A stretch of DNA of 64,000 nucleotides from Phialophora verrucosa (Eukaryota > Ascomycota > Eurotiomycetes > Chaetothyriales > Herpotrichiellaceae): NCBI GenBank assembly GCA_002099365.1, contig MSED01000006.1, positions 1,736,001-1,800,000 on the forward strand, in the 5' to 3' direction. Positions 42,756 through 54,035 of the stretch are shown one piece after another (position 1 is the first letter of the stretch; every line of letters begins with the position of its first letter). The position numbers and the translations under genes are program-made. The notes beneath the pieces were generated by a model, which saw only the letters and a program-made list of their open reading frames with translations, was not told the DNA's origin and ran no database searches.

Positions 42756-44501
42756 ATGCTGCGCCTCGCTCTACTGGCTTCGGCCATATGGCTCCTGCAG
42801 CTCCTCCAGGTCACCGCAGGCGACATTCAAACTCCCCTTCGCGACGGTCCTCAACCGCGGCTACTACCTCACCGCATAGCAGTCATAGGCGCAGGCCCCG
42901 GCGGCTCCTCAGCTTCGTACCATCTCCGCAAGTTCTCCCAATCCTCGAACGGCGCCGAAGAAGTCCCCCTCGAGATCACCGTCTTCGAGTCCAACCCGTA
43001 CATCGGCGGACGGACCACGACCGTCAACGCCCTCGATGATCCGCGCTACCCTGTCGAACTCGGTGCCAGTATCTTTGTCGAGATCAACCATATCCTCTAC
43101 AATGCAACCCGCGACTTCGGACTCTCGTCCACGGTCAAGCTCTACGAGTCCGCACCCGGGTCGAAGTACGAGTTGGGAATCTGGGACGGGGAACACTTCG
43201 TTTTCAAAGCCGCAAGAGATGATGACGACGAGAAGAGACCCTCGTGGCAGGGATGGTGGGACATCGCGAAGCTAATCTGGCGGTACGGGCTCGCGCCTAT
43301 CCGGACGAGACAAGCTACGAGGACGGCTGTGGGCGAGTTCCTCAAGTTCTACGAGGAGCCCATTTTCCCGTTCTGGACCATCCAAGAGGCGGTGGACGCG
43401 ACTGTGCTGGAGCAATACACTGGCGTATCTGGGAAGGAAGTCCTCCGGAAGGCGAAGGTAGGGGACCCGTTCTCCCGCGAGATCATCCAAGCGAGCACCC
43501 GCGTCAACTACGCAAGCAATCTGGCGGGCATCCACGGGCTCGAGACACTGGTCTGCATGGCGATCGAGGGCGCCATGGCCGTGGAGGGCGGCAACTGGCA
43601 GATCTTCGACAAAATGGTGTACAGCTCGGCTGACGCCGTGTTTCTGAACACAAGCGTCACGACCGTCGCGAGGAACGGCGGCCCACGATACAACCTGACA
43701 ACCGACAACGAGGAGGTCAACGCGCGACTTGCATCGCATCCCAGAGGGAATGAATTCGACGCCTTCATCCTAGCGGCGCCGTTCCAGTTCGCAAACATCA
43801 ATTTCACACAGCCGCTGCGCAATCCGCCGGAAAAGATCCCGTACGTCGACCTCCACGTCACACTGTTCACCTCGCCGCATCGGCTGTCGGCTCCGTTCTT
43901 CGGCCTCGACGACCCAGCAGACGTGCCTTCCTCTGTGCTTACGACACTCTCCGCCGAGATGTCCGAGAAGCTGGGCGACAGACGAGGCGCCGATGCCGTC
44001 GGTCCGCCAGGCTTCTGGTCCATCAGCACTCTGGACGTGCTGAATCCAGCCACCGACGGGGTCTTCTGCGGGCCAATGGAGAATTGCACCACGTCCAGCG
44101 TAAAGGACGAGGACGAGGACTATACACAATACCTGTATAAGATCTTCTCTCCCGCGCCTCTGACGGGTTCATTCATCTCGTCTTTGCTCGGCTTTATGTA
44201 CACGCCCCCCGCCACTGCCCTGAATGATCCTGTGACTTGCATCCCAAAGTCGGACGTCACCTGGCTGCACGAAAAAGTGTGGCACAGCTATCCCTACGAA
44301 TTGCCCCGTACGAAGTTCGAGCCCTTCAACTTGTGTTCGTTCTTCTTGTGTGCGGTGGTCGGCGGTCCCTCGGAGAATATGTGGTATCTCAATGGCATGG
44401 AGAGTTTCATTTCGACCATGGAGACGGCTGCATTGAGTGGGATGAATGTGGCGCGGTTGGCGGTTGATTTGTTTAGAATGCAACCCGACGAGGGAAGGTG
44501 A
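42756..44501 (+). CDS. Prenylcysteine oxidase/lyase
   Basis: A single exon encodes 581 aa. A signal peptide (MLRLALLASAIWLLQLLQVTAG) is followed by the FAD-binding motif AVIGAGPGGSSASYHL (residues ~42-57), a second flavin-fold segment (FESNPYIGGRTTTV) and YPVELGASIFVEINHIL. The C-terminal two-thirds match the prenylcysteine-lyase domain. Several N-glycosylation sequons (NATRDF, NTSVTT, NFTQPL) fit a secretory or vacuolar enzyme. The enzyme releases the prenyl group from farnesyl- or geranylgeranyl-cysteine as an aldehyde, with FAD and O2, after prenylated proteins are broken down. The length exceeds that of animal PCYOX1 (about 500 aa), mostly through inserts in the C-terminal domain. Confidence 0.9.
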   Translation: MLRLALLASAIWLLQLLQVTAGDIQTPLRDGPQPRLLPHRIAVIGAGPGGSSASYHLRKFSQSSNGAEEVPLEITVFESNPYIGGRTTTVNALDDPRYPVELGASIFVEINHILYNATRDFGLSSTVKLYESAPGSKYELGIWDGEHFVFKAARDDDDEKRPSWQGWWDIAKLIWRYGLAPIRTRQATRTAVGEFLKFYEEPIFPFWTIQEAVDATVLEQYTGVSGKEVLRKAKVGDPFSREIIQASTRVNYASNLAGIHGLETLVCMAIEGAMAVEGGNWQIFDKMVYSSADAVFLNTSVTTVARNGGPRYNLTTDNEEVNARLASHPRGNEFDAFILAAPFQFANINFTQPLRNPPEKIPYVDLHVTLFTSPHRLSAPFFGLDDPADVPSSVLTTLSAEMSEKLGDRRGADAVGPPGFWSISTLDVLNPATDGVFCGPMENCTTSSVKDEDEDYTQYLYKIFSPAPLTGSFISSLLGFMYTPPATALNDPVTCIPKSDVTWLHEKVWHSYPYELPRTKFEPFNLCSFFLCAVVGGPSENMWYLNGMESFISTMETAALSGMNVARLAVDLFRMQPDEGR

Positions 44502-47394
44502 GGCAAGAACAAGAAATGATGATATCAAGAAGGGACGGAGTATGTTTGGTGCGGTTGATAAGAACTTGCCATTACCTGATATGCTTCCCCCAACTATGCG
44601 ATGGGATGGGCTGGGATAGAATGAGACGGGATAGCTCGCTCATATCTGAAAGCAGGAGTTGGCCATTCCTGAGCCGAGATGCCATCTAGATGTGGTTGCT
44701 CTGCTACCGTCAAAACGCTTCGTACTCAGCCGAGATAAAGCGTCGAAGTTGCTTGCTCGCTTCATATTCTCGCAGTCAACGTGCGAATGGACAACTGCAA
44801 ATCGACACAGTCGAGCGCGACCTGGCCCCGGTGGAGGTGATGTTATTATTGTAGACGGAACCCGAGGAAGCTTTTTGGGAGACTTCTTCTGAAGTACCTT
44901 CAAAGAAATTCATTCCTCCACTCTAGTCCCTTTGTGCAGGTGATTTTTACCCGTGCCCATACCGAAGTCTGTTTATCAACGAGGACGGCGTTGGAGGATG
45001 AGGAGGCGAAGGCCCTTCTACATTCTACTTTCGAGTACTGCCAACATAACATATGCGATGAGCTGAGACGGTTGCTTCGAGGATTCTACCGTGCCGACGT
45101 GTCGACACTGGCTGAGCAGTTCAGAAGGTAGGGACTTGATAATTCTCCATCCCAATATAGGCCAACTCAGGGTGGGCAGCGAACATAACGCAGCGACAGG
45201 AGAGTTTTCGGTCGACCTACCTCTGACTTTCCAAAACCACAGACAGTCTGCGGATCATTTGTCTGCTTACTGGTAAAGATCCTGGAAAAGATCGGTGCTG
45301 TGAAGTATTGAATAGACTATGGCCAGCGAGACAGGGCGCAAGGGGCGATCCCGAACGTCATTAAGACAACCGGAGTCAACTGCGAAGGAAACACGGGGAC
45401 AAGCCTCTCCTTGACTAGAAATCTGCGAAGCAGGTCGGATGGGACGCTTCGAACAGGATTGTCGTGCCCCCATGCTTGTGAACGTGTATCTTCTAATGAG
45501 CATTTGTCCATGGCGCATGGGAAGGAGGACGACTGGCCTGATCGGGACACACTTGCGGTGACGAAGTACGTGTCAGCCAAGCAGCGGAAGGAGGATGAAC
45601 AATCCGACGTGAACCTGCTGCCAGGGATTGTGAGTCAAGATGGCGAGCATGTAGTAAGGGGATATCTTAGTTCCGCTACCTTGCGCTCGATTGTCAAAGC
45701 CCTGGCAGTCGGCCGGAAACCAACCTATCGAGAAAATCTCCCATCATGACCTGGGAGCACTTTGGCCTCTGACACCGAGATCCGACGCCTCCTGTGGTAT
45801 TCATAGGACTCGTATCATAAGAATCATTCCTACCGCCGATGGAAACCTGGGGTCACTCCAACCGACCCAGAGCCAGCCCGTTATTACAGTATGACTCGTA
45901 TGCAGCGTCTCCAATGCGCCACGCTTCCTGGTCCGTTCGAAGACAGACCTGCATGCAAACAGACCGTGAACCTCTCGGACGCGAAGGATTCACCTGAACA
46001 CTCCATGCAAAATCAGGAGATACAAAGGAACATCTTGGCAAAATAAATCAATTCCGGAGGATAAAGTCCCGAAGTCTAAGTAGGATATCGAAAAGGGAAA
46101 TCAGACAACCAACCACTCACTACGAGGTAATTTAATCGACGAATACAACACCCTCTCAGCCTGCCTCACTCACTCGCTCACTTCCGACCATTTCCTGCAC
46201 GATCAAACAGATCGAATGGAGACGAAGGGTAAGTCAGGAGCAGGCAAGGCATAGCCTAGAGAGCCGTTCCCAAATCCCAACAGTTTTTTTTACCCCGTTC
46301 AATACTCTCTGTCGAATGTTTCAAGTCCGCCTCCCGGCCAAGACAACACAGCGCCCCGCGACGTTACGTTAGGATAAGGTATGTAGCGCAATTTAAATCA
46401 TCTCAATTGATGCATATTACATAGGATACGTACAGCTTACTGCATGCATAGTACATGGGTTCTTTTCTTGGTTGGCAAATTTAGGCTAAAGCCGTACGGA
46501 GCCCTCGTCTCGACTCGGATGCCATGCACCGTCCATCCTTCGAATAGTTGCGATCTCGGCATCATTGGCACCTCATCACTTGTTACGAATGGAGTAGTCC
46601 CTTATGGAACAGCCATACACACACACGCACATATACACAGACATGTGCAACCGATAGGCAAAGCAGAGAGCGCATCCTCCGGAACGCACCACCTGGGTGC
46701 TTCCGCTTCTGAGCGCGAAGTGAGCGACGACCACGAATTCCTATTCTATTCCTGTGGTCTCCGCTTCGACAGCGTCTCATGCAGCACGCCAGCCACCGTG
46801 CTGGATTGATCATGGACAAGTACCCGTTCGTGCTTTTGGCCGGGCTCCCCTGATCCCGCAAGATACGGGGTACAGGCGCGGGACAGCTGTGGGTACAGGA
46901 GGTTGAGATTCACCCGCCATGGTCATCGAAGCCATCGCGGCTGTTGCCGTACCGAGTACTCATGGTGGCTCAAGTGACTGACGGTGTCTGATCGATGCGG
47001 CCTAGCAAGTGGCTTGCCGTATGGGCCTGTTGACTGATTGACTGAGCGACCGACTGATGGAATGAAGCCAGTGGCTGAGTGACGCCGAGGATTTCTTCTG
47101 TGCTCTTCTCATGACGAGGGTCTTCAAGAGATCGCAAAATGCAAGTCCCAGAGTCCCAGAGTCCCATACAGGGGAGATGGATTGCAGCACAGAAGTCGAA
47201 GTGAGCCGCTAACATACATGTATAGCGCCTTCTATTCTGATACGCGGAGAGAGGTCGCCCGCGCTGTACATGCCGATCCGAGGACGAGCTGAGACGGTCC
47301 TGTAAAGTGCGCCGTATGGAGTCGTGCTCTGCGCATTCGCCCAGGGATCTAGAACCTCTGCACTGCCGGCGAAGCATGAAGCACCATATGCGAA

Positions 47395-47455
47395 GGATGG
47401 AGATGGAGATGGAGATGGAGACGGAGGATGAAGATCCTGTCGTGTCGTGTCGTGT
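47395..47455. repeat. Microsatellites: GGAGAT hexamer repeat and CGTGT pentamer repeat
   Basis: About five GGAGAT-type units (47395-47424, the last with one change) are followed by three CGTGT units (47441-47455). They lie about 360-420 bp upstream of the secreted-peptide gene. Confidence 0.8.
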
Positions 47456-47666
47456 TCCTCCGGGCTGCCACGTCTCTGCGTCTGCAGTGCAACCCAGTCC
47501 AATCCAACGTAATGCATTGCTCCTTGAAGCTGGGCAGAGCTGATCGGGAGAACCGTGCGATGTACGTGCGCCGGCAGAATCTCGAGAGATTCGGACGCGG
47601 ACGCCCATCACCGTGCTCGAACCGTTCTGATCGACGAGACTGCCAGACCGCTCAGAGGACGTTGTC

Positions 47667-47673
47667 TATATAA
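47667..47673 (+). promoter_or_regulatory. TATA box of the small secreted-peptide gene
   Basis: TATATAA lies about 145 bp before the ATG at 47817, in the correct orientation. The leader between them is CA/TC-rich, and the start codon is in a CCACCATGAAG context. Together these suggest a strongly or inducibly expressed gene. Confidence 0.55.
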
Positions 47674-47816
47674 TGAATGACCATTCCAACTTTCGACAGA
47701 GAGCAGAGCAGCACACAACAGTCAAGTCAAGTCTATCTTCAAGAACCTCATCCTCAACGACAAGCATCTACCTCACTCCTTTCCGAAACACAGCTCACTC
47801 CAACTTACGCGCCACC

Positions 47817-48026
47817 ATGAAGTTCCTCACCGGCAGCACCGTCCTCTTCACCGTCCTCTCGTTCAGCTCCGTCATGGCTGCGCCGGCGCCAGAGCCCGTC
47901 CCAGGCGACCTCGTCGAGAGAGGCTGCAGCGCCGGGTACATCTGCATCAGTGGCTCGTGCCGGACCTACAGCTGTGCCGTTTCCGGCTGGTGCAGCATTG
48001 GACCTGCGAGCTCGACGTCTTGCTAA
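47817..48026 (+). CDS. Small secreted six-cysteine peptide (69 aa)
   Basis: A single exon is used with a strong start context (CCACCATG). The protein has a signal peptide (MKFLTGSTVLFTVLSFSSVMA), a short acidic/proline propeptide (APAPEPVPGDLVER) ending in a possible Kex2-type site, and a mature domain of about 34 residues with six cysteines. These appear as GCSAGYICISG, SCRTYSC, GWCS and a terminal C. This design, pre-pro-peptide plus three predicted disulfides, fits a secreted effector or antimicrobial-type peptide, but no named family was recognised. The TATA box and long non-coding upstream region are typical of regulated secreted-protein genes. Confidence 0.8.
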   Translation: MKFLTGSTVLFTVLSFSSVMAAPAPEPVPGDLVERGCSAGYICISGSCRTYSCAVSGWCSIGPASSTSC

Positions 48027-48635
48027 GCGGACGGACTCACGTGGGACGCTGAGAGGGTTGGGAATAGAGGTATGTGTACGTATGTGATTTGATTGAGTAT
48101 CGGGGGACTGACTCGGTCCGTCAGGATTTGATCGAATTGCTAACGCGATGCCTGCATTAGGACAAGGTGCGATTCCTGCGGGGAGGAATGACAAAGATCA
48201 CGTATAACCTCCGTTGAGGACCTGATGCTAGGGGCTGGGGCACGTAGGTGGGGGTGACGGAGAGAAACACCTCGGGCAGCACAACATCTCGAGGGGCTAT
48301 CATTCACGGTCCAGCTCCACTTGACAGTTGGTGCTGCGACCACCTCGCAGCACTCAGGCCACAGACAGCTTGTATGCGTGACTGTCGTTCGGATGGTGCC
48401 GGGTTCTCTACATACTCAGTTCAACCTGACACGTACAGTAGTGGGCCTGGCTCTGGATACGACAGTCAATATACAGTATTCTGCTTCGAACCAGCATTAT
48501 CCTTTTTGTCTTTTCAATCTGCAAAGCTACCGTGGGCCGACGTCGGGTCGATCGTGGCAGTACGGTAGAAGGGTGTCGGAAGGAAATCGTTCTCGCTCAA
48601 CTTCATCCCATTACATCGCAGGTCAAGTTTCTGGG
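48027..48635. other. Convergent intergenic region
   Basis: This 609-bp gap lies between the 3' ends of the small peptide gene (+) and the Kelch protein gene (-). Nothing recognisable is seen. Confidence 0.55.
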
Positions 48636-50932
48636 TCATTCGGTCCTGCCATCCGGCCTCAATGGCTTCGGCTGATGCACTTCTGGGATCTCCGGACTCC
48701 TGACAGTCGGCATCTCGTGGCTCTGGATCCGGTCCACGTCGTGCTGTGGTACGTGCGGCGGCGGGTAATAAAGCATTGGGGGCGAGCCGTGAGCGGGATG
48801 AGGGTGAGGATACCCGTGGAGCGGCTGCGGCTGCATAGGTACCGGGTAATACTGCATCGGTGGATGGCCAGGACCCGGATAGAAGTATGGGTATTCTTGC
48901 TGCGTCGGGGGAGGCGTGCCGTACTGCGAAGAATGATTGATCGAATCGGTGTGCTGTTGGGTAAAATCGCTGGGTGAGCCGACTCTGCTGGTGGAGAGTG
49001 GGGACCCAACCGTCGAGTGCTTTTCAATGACATATTGGGCTTGCGGAGATGTAGGATGACTGCTCGGGCCGGCCGTGGTGGCTGTTTCTCGACGTGATAG
49101 ATTCTTCTTGCGCCTCCGCACACAGAGCCATACCAGTCCGATGGCAAGCAACAGCGCAATGCCACCCCCGACGGCACCGCCGATGATCGCTCCAAGGTTC
49201 GTCTTCTTACCCGAAGAAGGCGGTGGAGGGGGTGGAGGAGGACGACTTGTAGCCGTCGCCGTGGCAAGGATGCGAGTGGCAGTCCGCGAGGTGAAGGATG
49301 CTTTCTCGCTGAAGTAGACAGATAACCTGTTATCACCCCATCCAGCCACTGGCGTTGTCGTTGCAGCTCCTCCTTCGGGGCTGTGACATGTCAGCTCTAG
49401 ACTGAGGGAAGGGTAATCTACCGCCGTCACTTACTTGCCACCCGCAACTTGCACCACTGCCGAGGGGACCAAGTAGTCAGTGACGTTAGGCAGATACGCA
49501 TGCCATTTGGGGTCTGTGTTGTTGACCTGTCCAAGGGTAAGGTTGTGCTGGCCTTGGACGACTGGCACGTCACAGTCTATGGTATTCGTAAAGTTCCCTC
49601 CCATGACAATCATTTGCGCATTGTCGATGACATTACATGTGAGCAACCCGTGCGGTGATCCGGGGCCTGGCTCGGTAGGATACCATTTGATCCATTCGAA
49701 GGTGGGCATCGTAAGAATATACACATCGTCGTACCCCTGTGACACTTAGAACATAGGGTAAAGGAGTATGGTGGAGCAGTACGTACTGTTACATTTTCTC
49801 CAAAACCAAACCCACCATAGAAATATCTAGAAGGCAGGTTAGGCATCGGGTGTGGATATGAATGATAATCCTTACATGTTGTATGAAGACTGGTCATCAG
49901 CCCATGTAGCGCCACCACAGAATTTCCGACGTGTTTCCGGAATGTCTCCAGTGGCTGTTTGATTGTACCACTTGGCTGTTGGACGAGAATGAGCAAAAGC
50001 TAGCCTTTTTTGTGTCAATTAGGTTCACTTGCCATCGCCAATATCATAGATGAGGATGGTGTCCATTGGAGCCTATATCCTGGTCAGCGGCGTTGTCAGG
50101 GCATGTGGGTAACTTCATGGGGGGTTTGACGTACCGGGACTTCCGTTTCGTTCCCGTATGGGAAAGTAACTCCTCCAAAATATATAAGCAGGCCGGTCGC
50201 AGAGGCGGGAATATACATCATGATCCCCTCGGCTCGGCCAATGTTGTCGTAGCCGGTATTGTTAGTGAGGGTGTTTTGGTCCATGTCGTATACAATTAGG
50301 TTGCTTGTTGCCATCTGCGGCCCCGTCCATAAAGGATTTGTGAGATTGTTGAGATAGCCACCATAGTAGAAGCCCATGCCAATCTCACTACTGGCGACGC
50401 CAGCTCCGTAAGATACCCTTTGTATTGGCACCGAGGACCCAAGATCTGGAGACGACAAATTCCACTGGTTCAGGACCACGTCGTAGCCCCATAGTTGGAA
50501 TAAGGATGGCGCTGTTGAAAACTCCCCTCCATACAACCAGAAGATTTTGTTGACTTCATCTTGCCACAAGATGCCGCCTGCAACGTCCGGAACCGAGGAG
50601 TTCTTCGTAAGGTTTGCAAACTGTTGCGGCAAGCCTTCGTATGTTACATCCAAGTCGCTATAAAGAAGGCCCTGATCTGCACAGTTGTCAGCGTCCGGCT
50701 AACTCCATGGTAAGAATCCAGCAATACTTATTGTGGGTATTGGATTCTGCGCAATCGGATTTGCATATAACCAGCCACCATCAACGTAGAGCTTTCTGTC
50801 GATCACCGCAGTCTGGTGGCCATACCTCCTACAGAAATTTCTCAGCGGGTCCGCAGGCGCCTGAGTTAGTGTTTGTACCACCAACAAAGCACACAGCAGG
50901 AACAGGAAGACTGAAGGATACACGACTGCCAT
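48636..50932 (-). CDS. Kelch-repeat type I membrane protein with proline-rich cytoplasmic tail (seven exons)
   Basis: Exons 50932-50728, 50676-50135, 50072-50033, 49975-49876, 49826-49787, 49736-49435 and 49380-48636 give 657 aa. Six introns of 49-62 nt have consistent phases. Intron 3 (50032-49976) has a GC donor, GCAAGT, the usual form of GC-AG introns. A signal peptide (MAVVYPSVFLFLLCALLVV) precedes an extracellular Kelch-like region with repeated blade signatures (YGHQTAVI, YVDGGW, FWLYGGEF, LIYFGGVTF, RKFCGGATW, YFYGGFGFG, DDVYILTMPTFEWIKWYP). One transmembrane helix (AIIGGAVGGGIALLLAIGLVWLCV) is followed by an Arg/Lys stop-transfer and a Pro/Tyr/His-rich tail of about 180 residues. Several N-glycosylation sites are present. 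Such fungal proteins are common but unstudied; adhesion or signalling roles are only inferred. Confidence 0.88.
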
Positions 50933-52487
50933 CGCAGGAAGTGGTGTCCTAGGTGCGAAGGTGAGCTACCAGGTGACTGCGATTTCCTGTGTACAGCTGA
51001 AGGGGAAAGTGACTGAAGAGAGGGACGTTGCGTCCAGGGAGTGGTGGCCCTGTATGTTCGACCTGCACAATCTGGACCTGGTTCAGTGGCAACTCCTGCC
51101 TGCTCCGTCCTACATCAACAATGTTAATACGATACGGGCGCAGTATTGGGAGGCTGGCATTGGTCGACTTTCCTGACAACATCATACCAACATGCAGCCT
51201 CATGCTCGATGATAAGCGGGGTATTTTCAAGCATTGGCGGATTACAGGGAGCATGCTCCAGGGTCGGTGATTCATCTCAAGATACCTGGTCGCTGGGGCT
51301 TTGGGTGTGCCGCACCTTGCCCGCTCAACCCTCCCTCAGCCTCATGGTGGTTATGACTCGACGAGTTTCAACTCGACTTGGACCATAGCCACGTGGCTTA
51401 TGAAGGCGTGGGCACTGACAGAGTTGCGTTAGCAGACAAAGGTTCGTCGTCTTCTCTTCTGGTCTCGTCTCTTTCAGTGCAAACCCAGCCACTGCATGAG
51501 GAGTAATAACGGATGAAGGTTGCCACAAGACCATTCGAGCAAGCTAATTGTGCAGCCCGTAATTCGCCGCCTATCATAAGTCATCACGTCGTGTTCCAGG
51601 CCAATTCTCGCTAAAGATGCTGTAACAGGGTGAGGGTGCCAGCAGACATGTTCAACCAAGTCGAGATGGTGGCGTCCAATATGCTATGGCGCAACTATCA
51701 GTGTCGGCAGTGACTGGGGATACTCGTGCCGCGAGGCTTGCACTCTTCGCTCTCAGAAAGCAAAGTACGCAGTCAGGCTCGTCACGAAATGGATGCGATG
51801 GCCAGAGAAAATCAGTCGAGCTAACAATCAGCTCCAAGACAGTCGGACATTGTCTCGCTAAGATTAGCCAAGTACGCGTCCAGCCTTAGCCAGCTGAAGC
51901 TTTTCGCCCCTGCCTCGCCAATGAGAGCCGGACTAGGGGCCCTGTTCAGGGAGTGCTGCAAAACATCACGGTCTTTGTGTCGAGGGTTTTGCATCTGGAA
52001 TTTCTGTGTTGCGGGGTGCCTACTCCGTGCCCGGCCTTGGGTTCTTCAAACGGAAGACTATCCCAGAATGACGTGTTCTCTGTACTTTCGGCAACTGTCC
52101 TTCAGCTGGGTGTCGTTCTGCCACATGGATACGGAGAGGGGCTTCCAGAAAAAAAGTCCAATGGCATCGGATGAGGGAAACTACGACTGGCAGAAGCGAG
52201 GCCTAGCCTGCCGTAAAATGGACGGGGTTTGCAGTTGAGCGACGGTGACAAGAGGAAAGTCAAGGTAAGGCCTCGCTCCCAAGACTCGTGGATTCGACCT
52301 CTTCCAAAAGCCGATTCTCAGCCATAGGCTGTGTGTGGGTACAGTCGCTGCTGATGGTAATGCTGCAGTTAGAGAGCACCAGAATGTATAGATTATTGTA
52401 TTTCTTTCTTATCCTTCCGGTACACCCATGGACGCTTCCTCGAGGAAACCCCCGATACAGCACTTCCGCACCTACCATGTGCCCTCC
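50933..52487. other. Non-coding region
   Basis: This 1.55-kb gap lies upstream of the Kelch gene and downstream of the flavin reductase gene. Short frames on both strands (51028-51270, 51686-51889, 51921-52238) lack recognisable features. Confidence 0.55.
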
Positions 52488-53192
52488 TTAGTGCGCCGAC
52501 TTCCCACCCTGCAACAACATCCCCACCAACTCGGCGAACATCTCCTTAACATCTACCATTTCCTTCGTCCATAGTCCCTCCTCCCCTTTTCCCTCGGCTA
52601 GTCCCAAGTCGCTTCCCCTCGCCGCCTTCTTCAGGAACCCTCTTCCATCCTCGCCTTGCTTAGGGAACATTAAACCCACACTTCTACTCACCACATTCAT
52701 CCTCACCGCCAGAAGTACCTGCGTCAGCTGCTCCGCCGACTTCCCACCACCGTGGCCTCCATAGCTTACTACCATGGCGGGTTTGCCAGCCCACTCGTTG
52801 AAGAGGTAATCGATCGCATTCTTCAGGTTCGCCGGGAACGACCAGTTATATTGTGGGGTCACGAACACGAAGGCGGAGCATGAGGAGATGAGATGCGACC
52901 ATTGTCGAGTGTGTTCGTGGTGGTAGTCCAGCGGATTCGTAATTGTTTGTGGGATGACGGGTTCGTCAAAGAACGGAAGCGGATGATCTGCTAGGTCAAC
53001 TAGGCAAACCTCGTAGGAGCTGGAGTTTGAGGTGGTGGGTTGGTATTCCTTGAGGGTGTCGTAGACAAACGTGCCGATCTGATCGCCTATCCGAGGGCAG
53101 CGTTGAGAGCAGATTATTACGGCAATCTTTGGCGGTGGAGATAGGGTCGTGGTGAGGAGCTCATTGGTTGTTGCATCGGGAGAAGTAGACAT
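52488..53192 (-). CDS. NADPH-dependent FMN reductase family flavoprotein
   Basis: A single exon encodes 234 aa from ATG 53192. The flavodoxin-like fold shows the FMN phosphate-binding start (IAVIICSQRCPRIGDQIG). The central segment is FVTPQYNWSFPANLKNAIDY, followed by EWAGKPAMVVSYGGHGGGKS. This is the standard pattern of NADPH-dependent FMN reductases and azoreductase/quinone-reductase relatives. It is expected in the cytosol, where it could supply reduced flavin or detoxify quinones. It is divergent from a TetX-like FAD monooxygenase 843 bp away. That enzyme binds and reduces its own FAD, so a direct partnership is not required by the sequences. Confidence 0.9.
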   Translation of the reverse strand: MSTSPDATTNELLTTTLSPPPKIAVIICSQRCPRIGDQIGTFVYDTLKEYQPTTSNSSSYEVCLVDLADHPLPFFDEPVIPQTITNPLDYHHEHTRQWSHLISSCSAFVFVTPQYNWSFPANLKNAIDYLFNEWAGKPAMVVSYGGHGGGKSAEQLTQVLLAVRMNVVSRSVGLMFPKQGEDGRGFLKKAARGSDLGLAEGKGEEGLWTKEMVDVKEMFAELVGMLLQGGKSAH

Positions 53193-54035
53193 CGTCACTG
53201 GGTTTAATATTGACAAGGTGTCGATTGTCGGGCGGGCTAGTTGAGGAGTTCTTGCTGGCTTTATGCAGTGATGTCGTCAAAGTCGAAGTAGAGATCTATT
53301 TGTTGAATTTTGGAAATTCTCGAGATAGAGTCCGGAGGGCCGGTTCCCGTCGATGTCGCTGCTGTCTTAGGCTGTGGCGATGAAAACAGCAGAAGACATT
53401 TCCGCCGGAATCAATGCTGGATATATGTAGTTGACCGTTGTGTGTAGCATGCCATCGGGAATAGAGAAGGCAGGCAGAAATCCATTCGACATGGTACCTA
53501 GTATTGCTTCGTTAACTCCAGAGTCGCTGCATGGCCGAACCGAGATCACATCAGTGAGACCTCTTGCAAGATTTGTCCATCGCATTGCCACGGACCCGTT
53601 TCCGAGTGGATATCGATTGATCATGCGCTGTGGCCAATCAACGCTTCTTTCGCTTTTAGTCAGCAACACCAGCGTTTCTTCGGCCCAGCAAAGCTTGCGA
53701 GCCGCAAGCTTCGGTCGTCGGTCTTGAATCTGACACGAGGCTCGCTGTTGCACGAACGATTGTGTCTCCTGCGAAAAGTGTTATGGCATGTTGCGCTCGG
53801 CCCAGTAACAGGAGCTGCGGTGACGTGGAGCTGGCGGTGACGCAGGTTGTGCCTGTGAAGTTGAAAGGAATTGACCAACCCAGCACGTGAATCAGCTCGA
53901 GGATTGTGATATAAGGATCCAATCCCAGTGAGATCAGGAAGTCAGCCACAGACCTCCGCATATCAAGACCTCTCTCACCAGCAAATAAAAACCACAATCG
54001 CCGTTGGAGCCGCTCGTACGGACAACAGAGTAATC
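53193..54035. other. Divergent region between flavin reductase and FAD monooxygenase
   Basis: This 843-bp gap has two overlapping minus-strand frames (53367-53753 and 53656-53997) that look faintly protein-like. They could not be joined by acceptable splice sites or assigned to a family. It presumably also holds both promoters. Confidence 0.45.

Larger units (their letters stand above)
44502..47816. other. 3.3-kb non-coding region
   Basis: This is the longest gene-free stretch of the window. Open frames at 44934-45131 and 45411-45749 look superficially protein-like but lack start context, splice-consistent extensions or recognisable motifs. The right end holds several simple repeats (GGAGAT units, CGTGT units, CCCAGAGT units near 47145) and a TATA box for the small secreted-peptide gene. 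Confidence 0.5.

Noticed and set aside
45411..45749. 112-codon plus frame with an acidic, lysine-containing sequence, and a 65-codon frame at 44934-45131
   Set aside because: No start context, no family resemblance and no joining exons; long non-coding DNA of moderate GC content produces such frames by chance.
53367..53997. Two overlapping minus-strand frames that look faintly protein-like, between the flavin reductase and FAD monooxygenase genes
   Set aside because: They are offset by one base, no acceptable intron joins them, neither has a good start or a recognisable motif, and they occupy the divergent promoter region. A decayed gene fragment remains possible.
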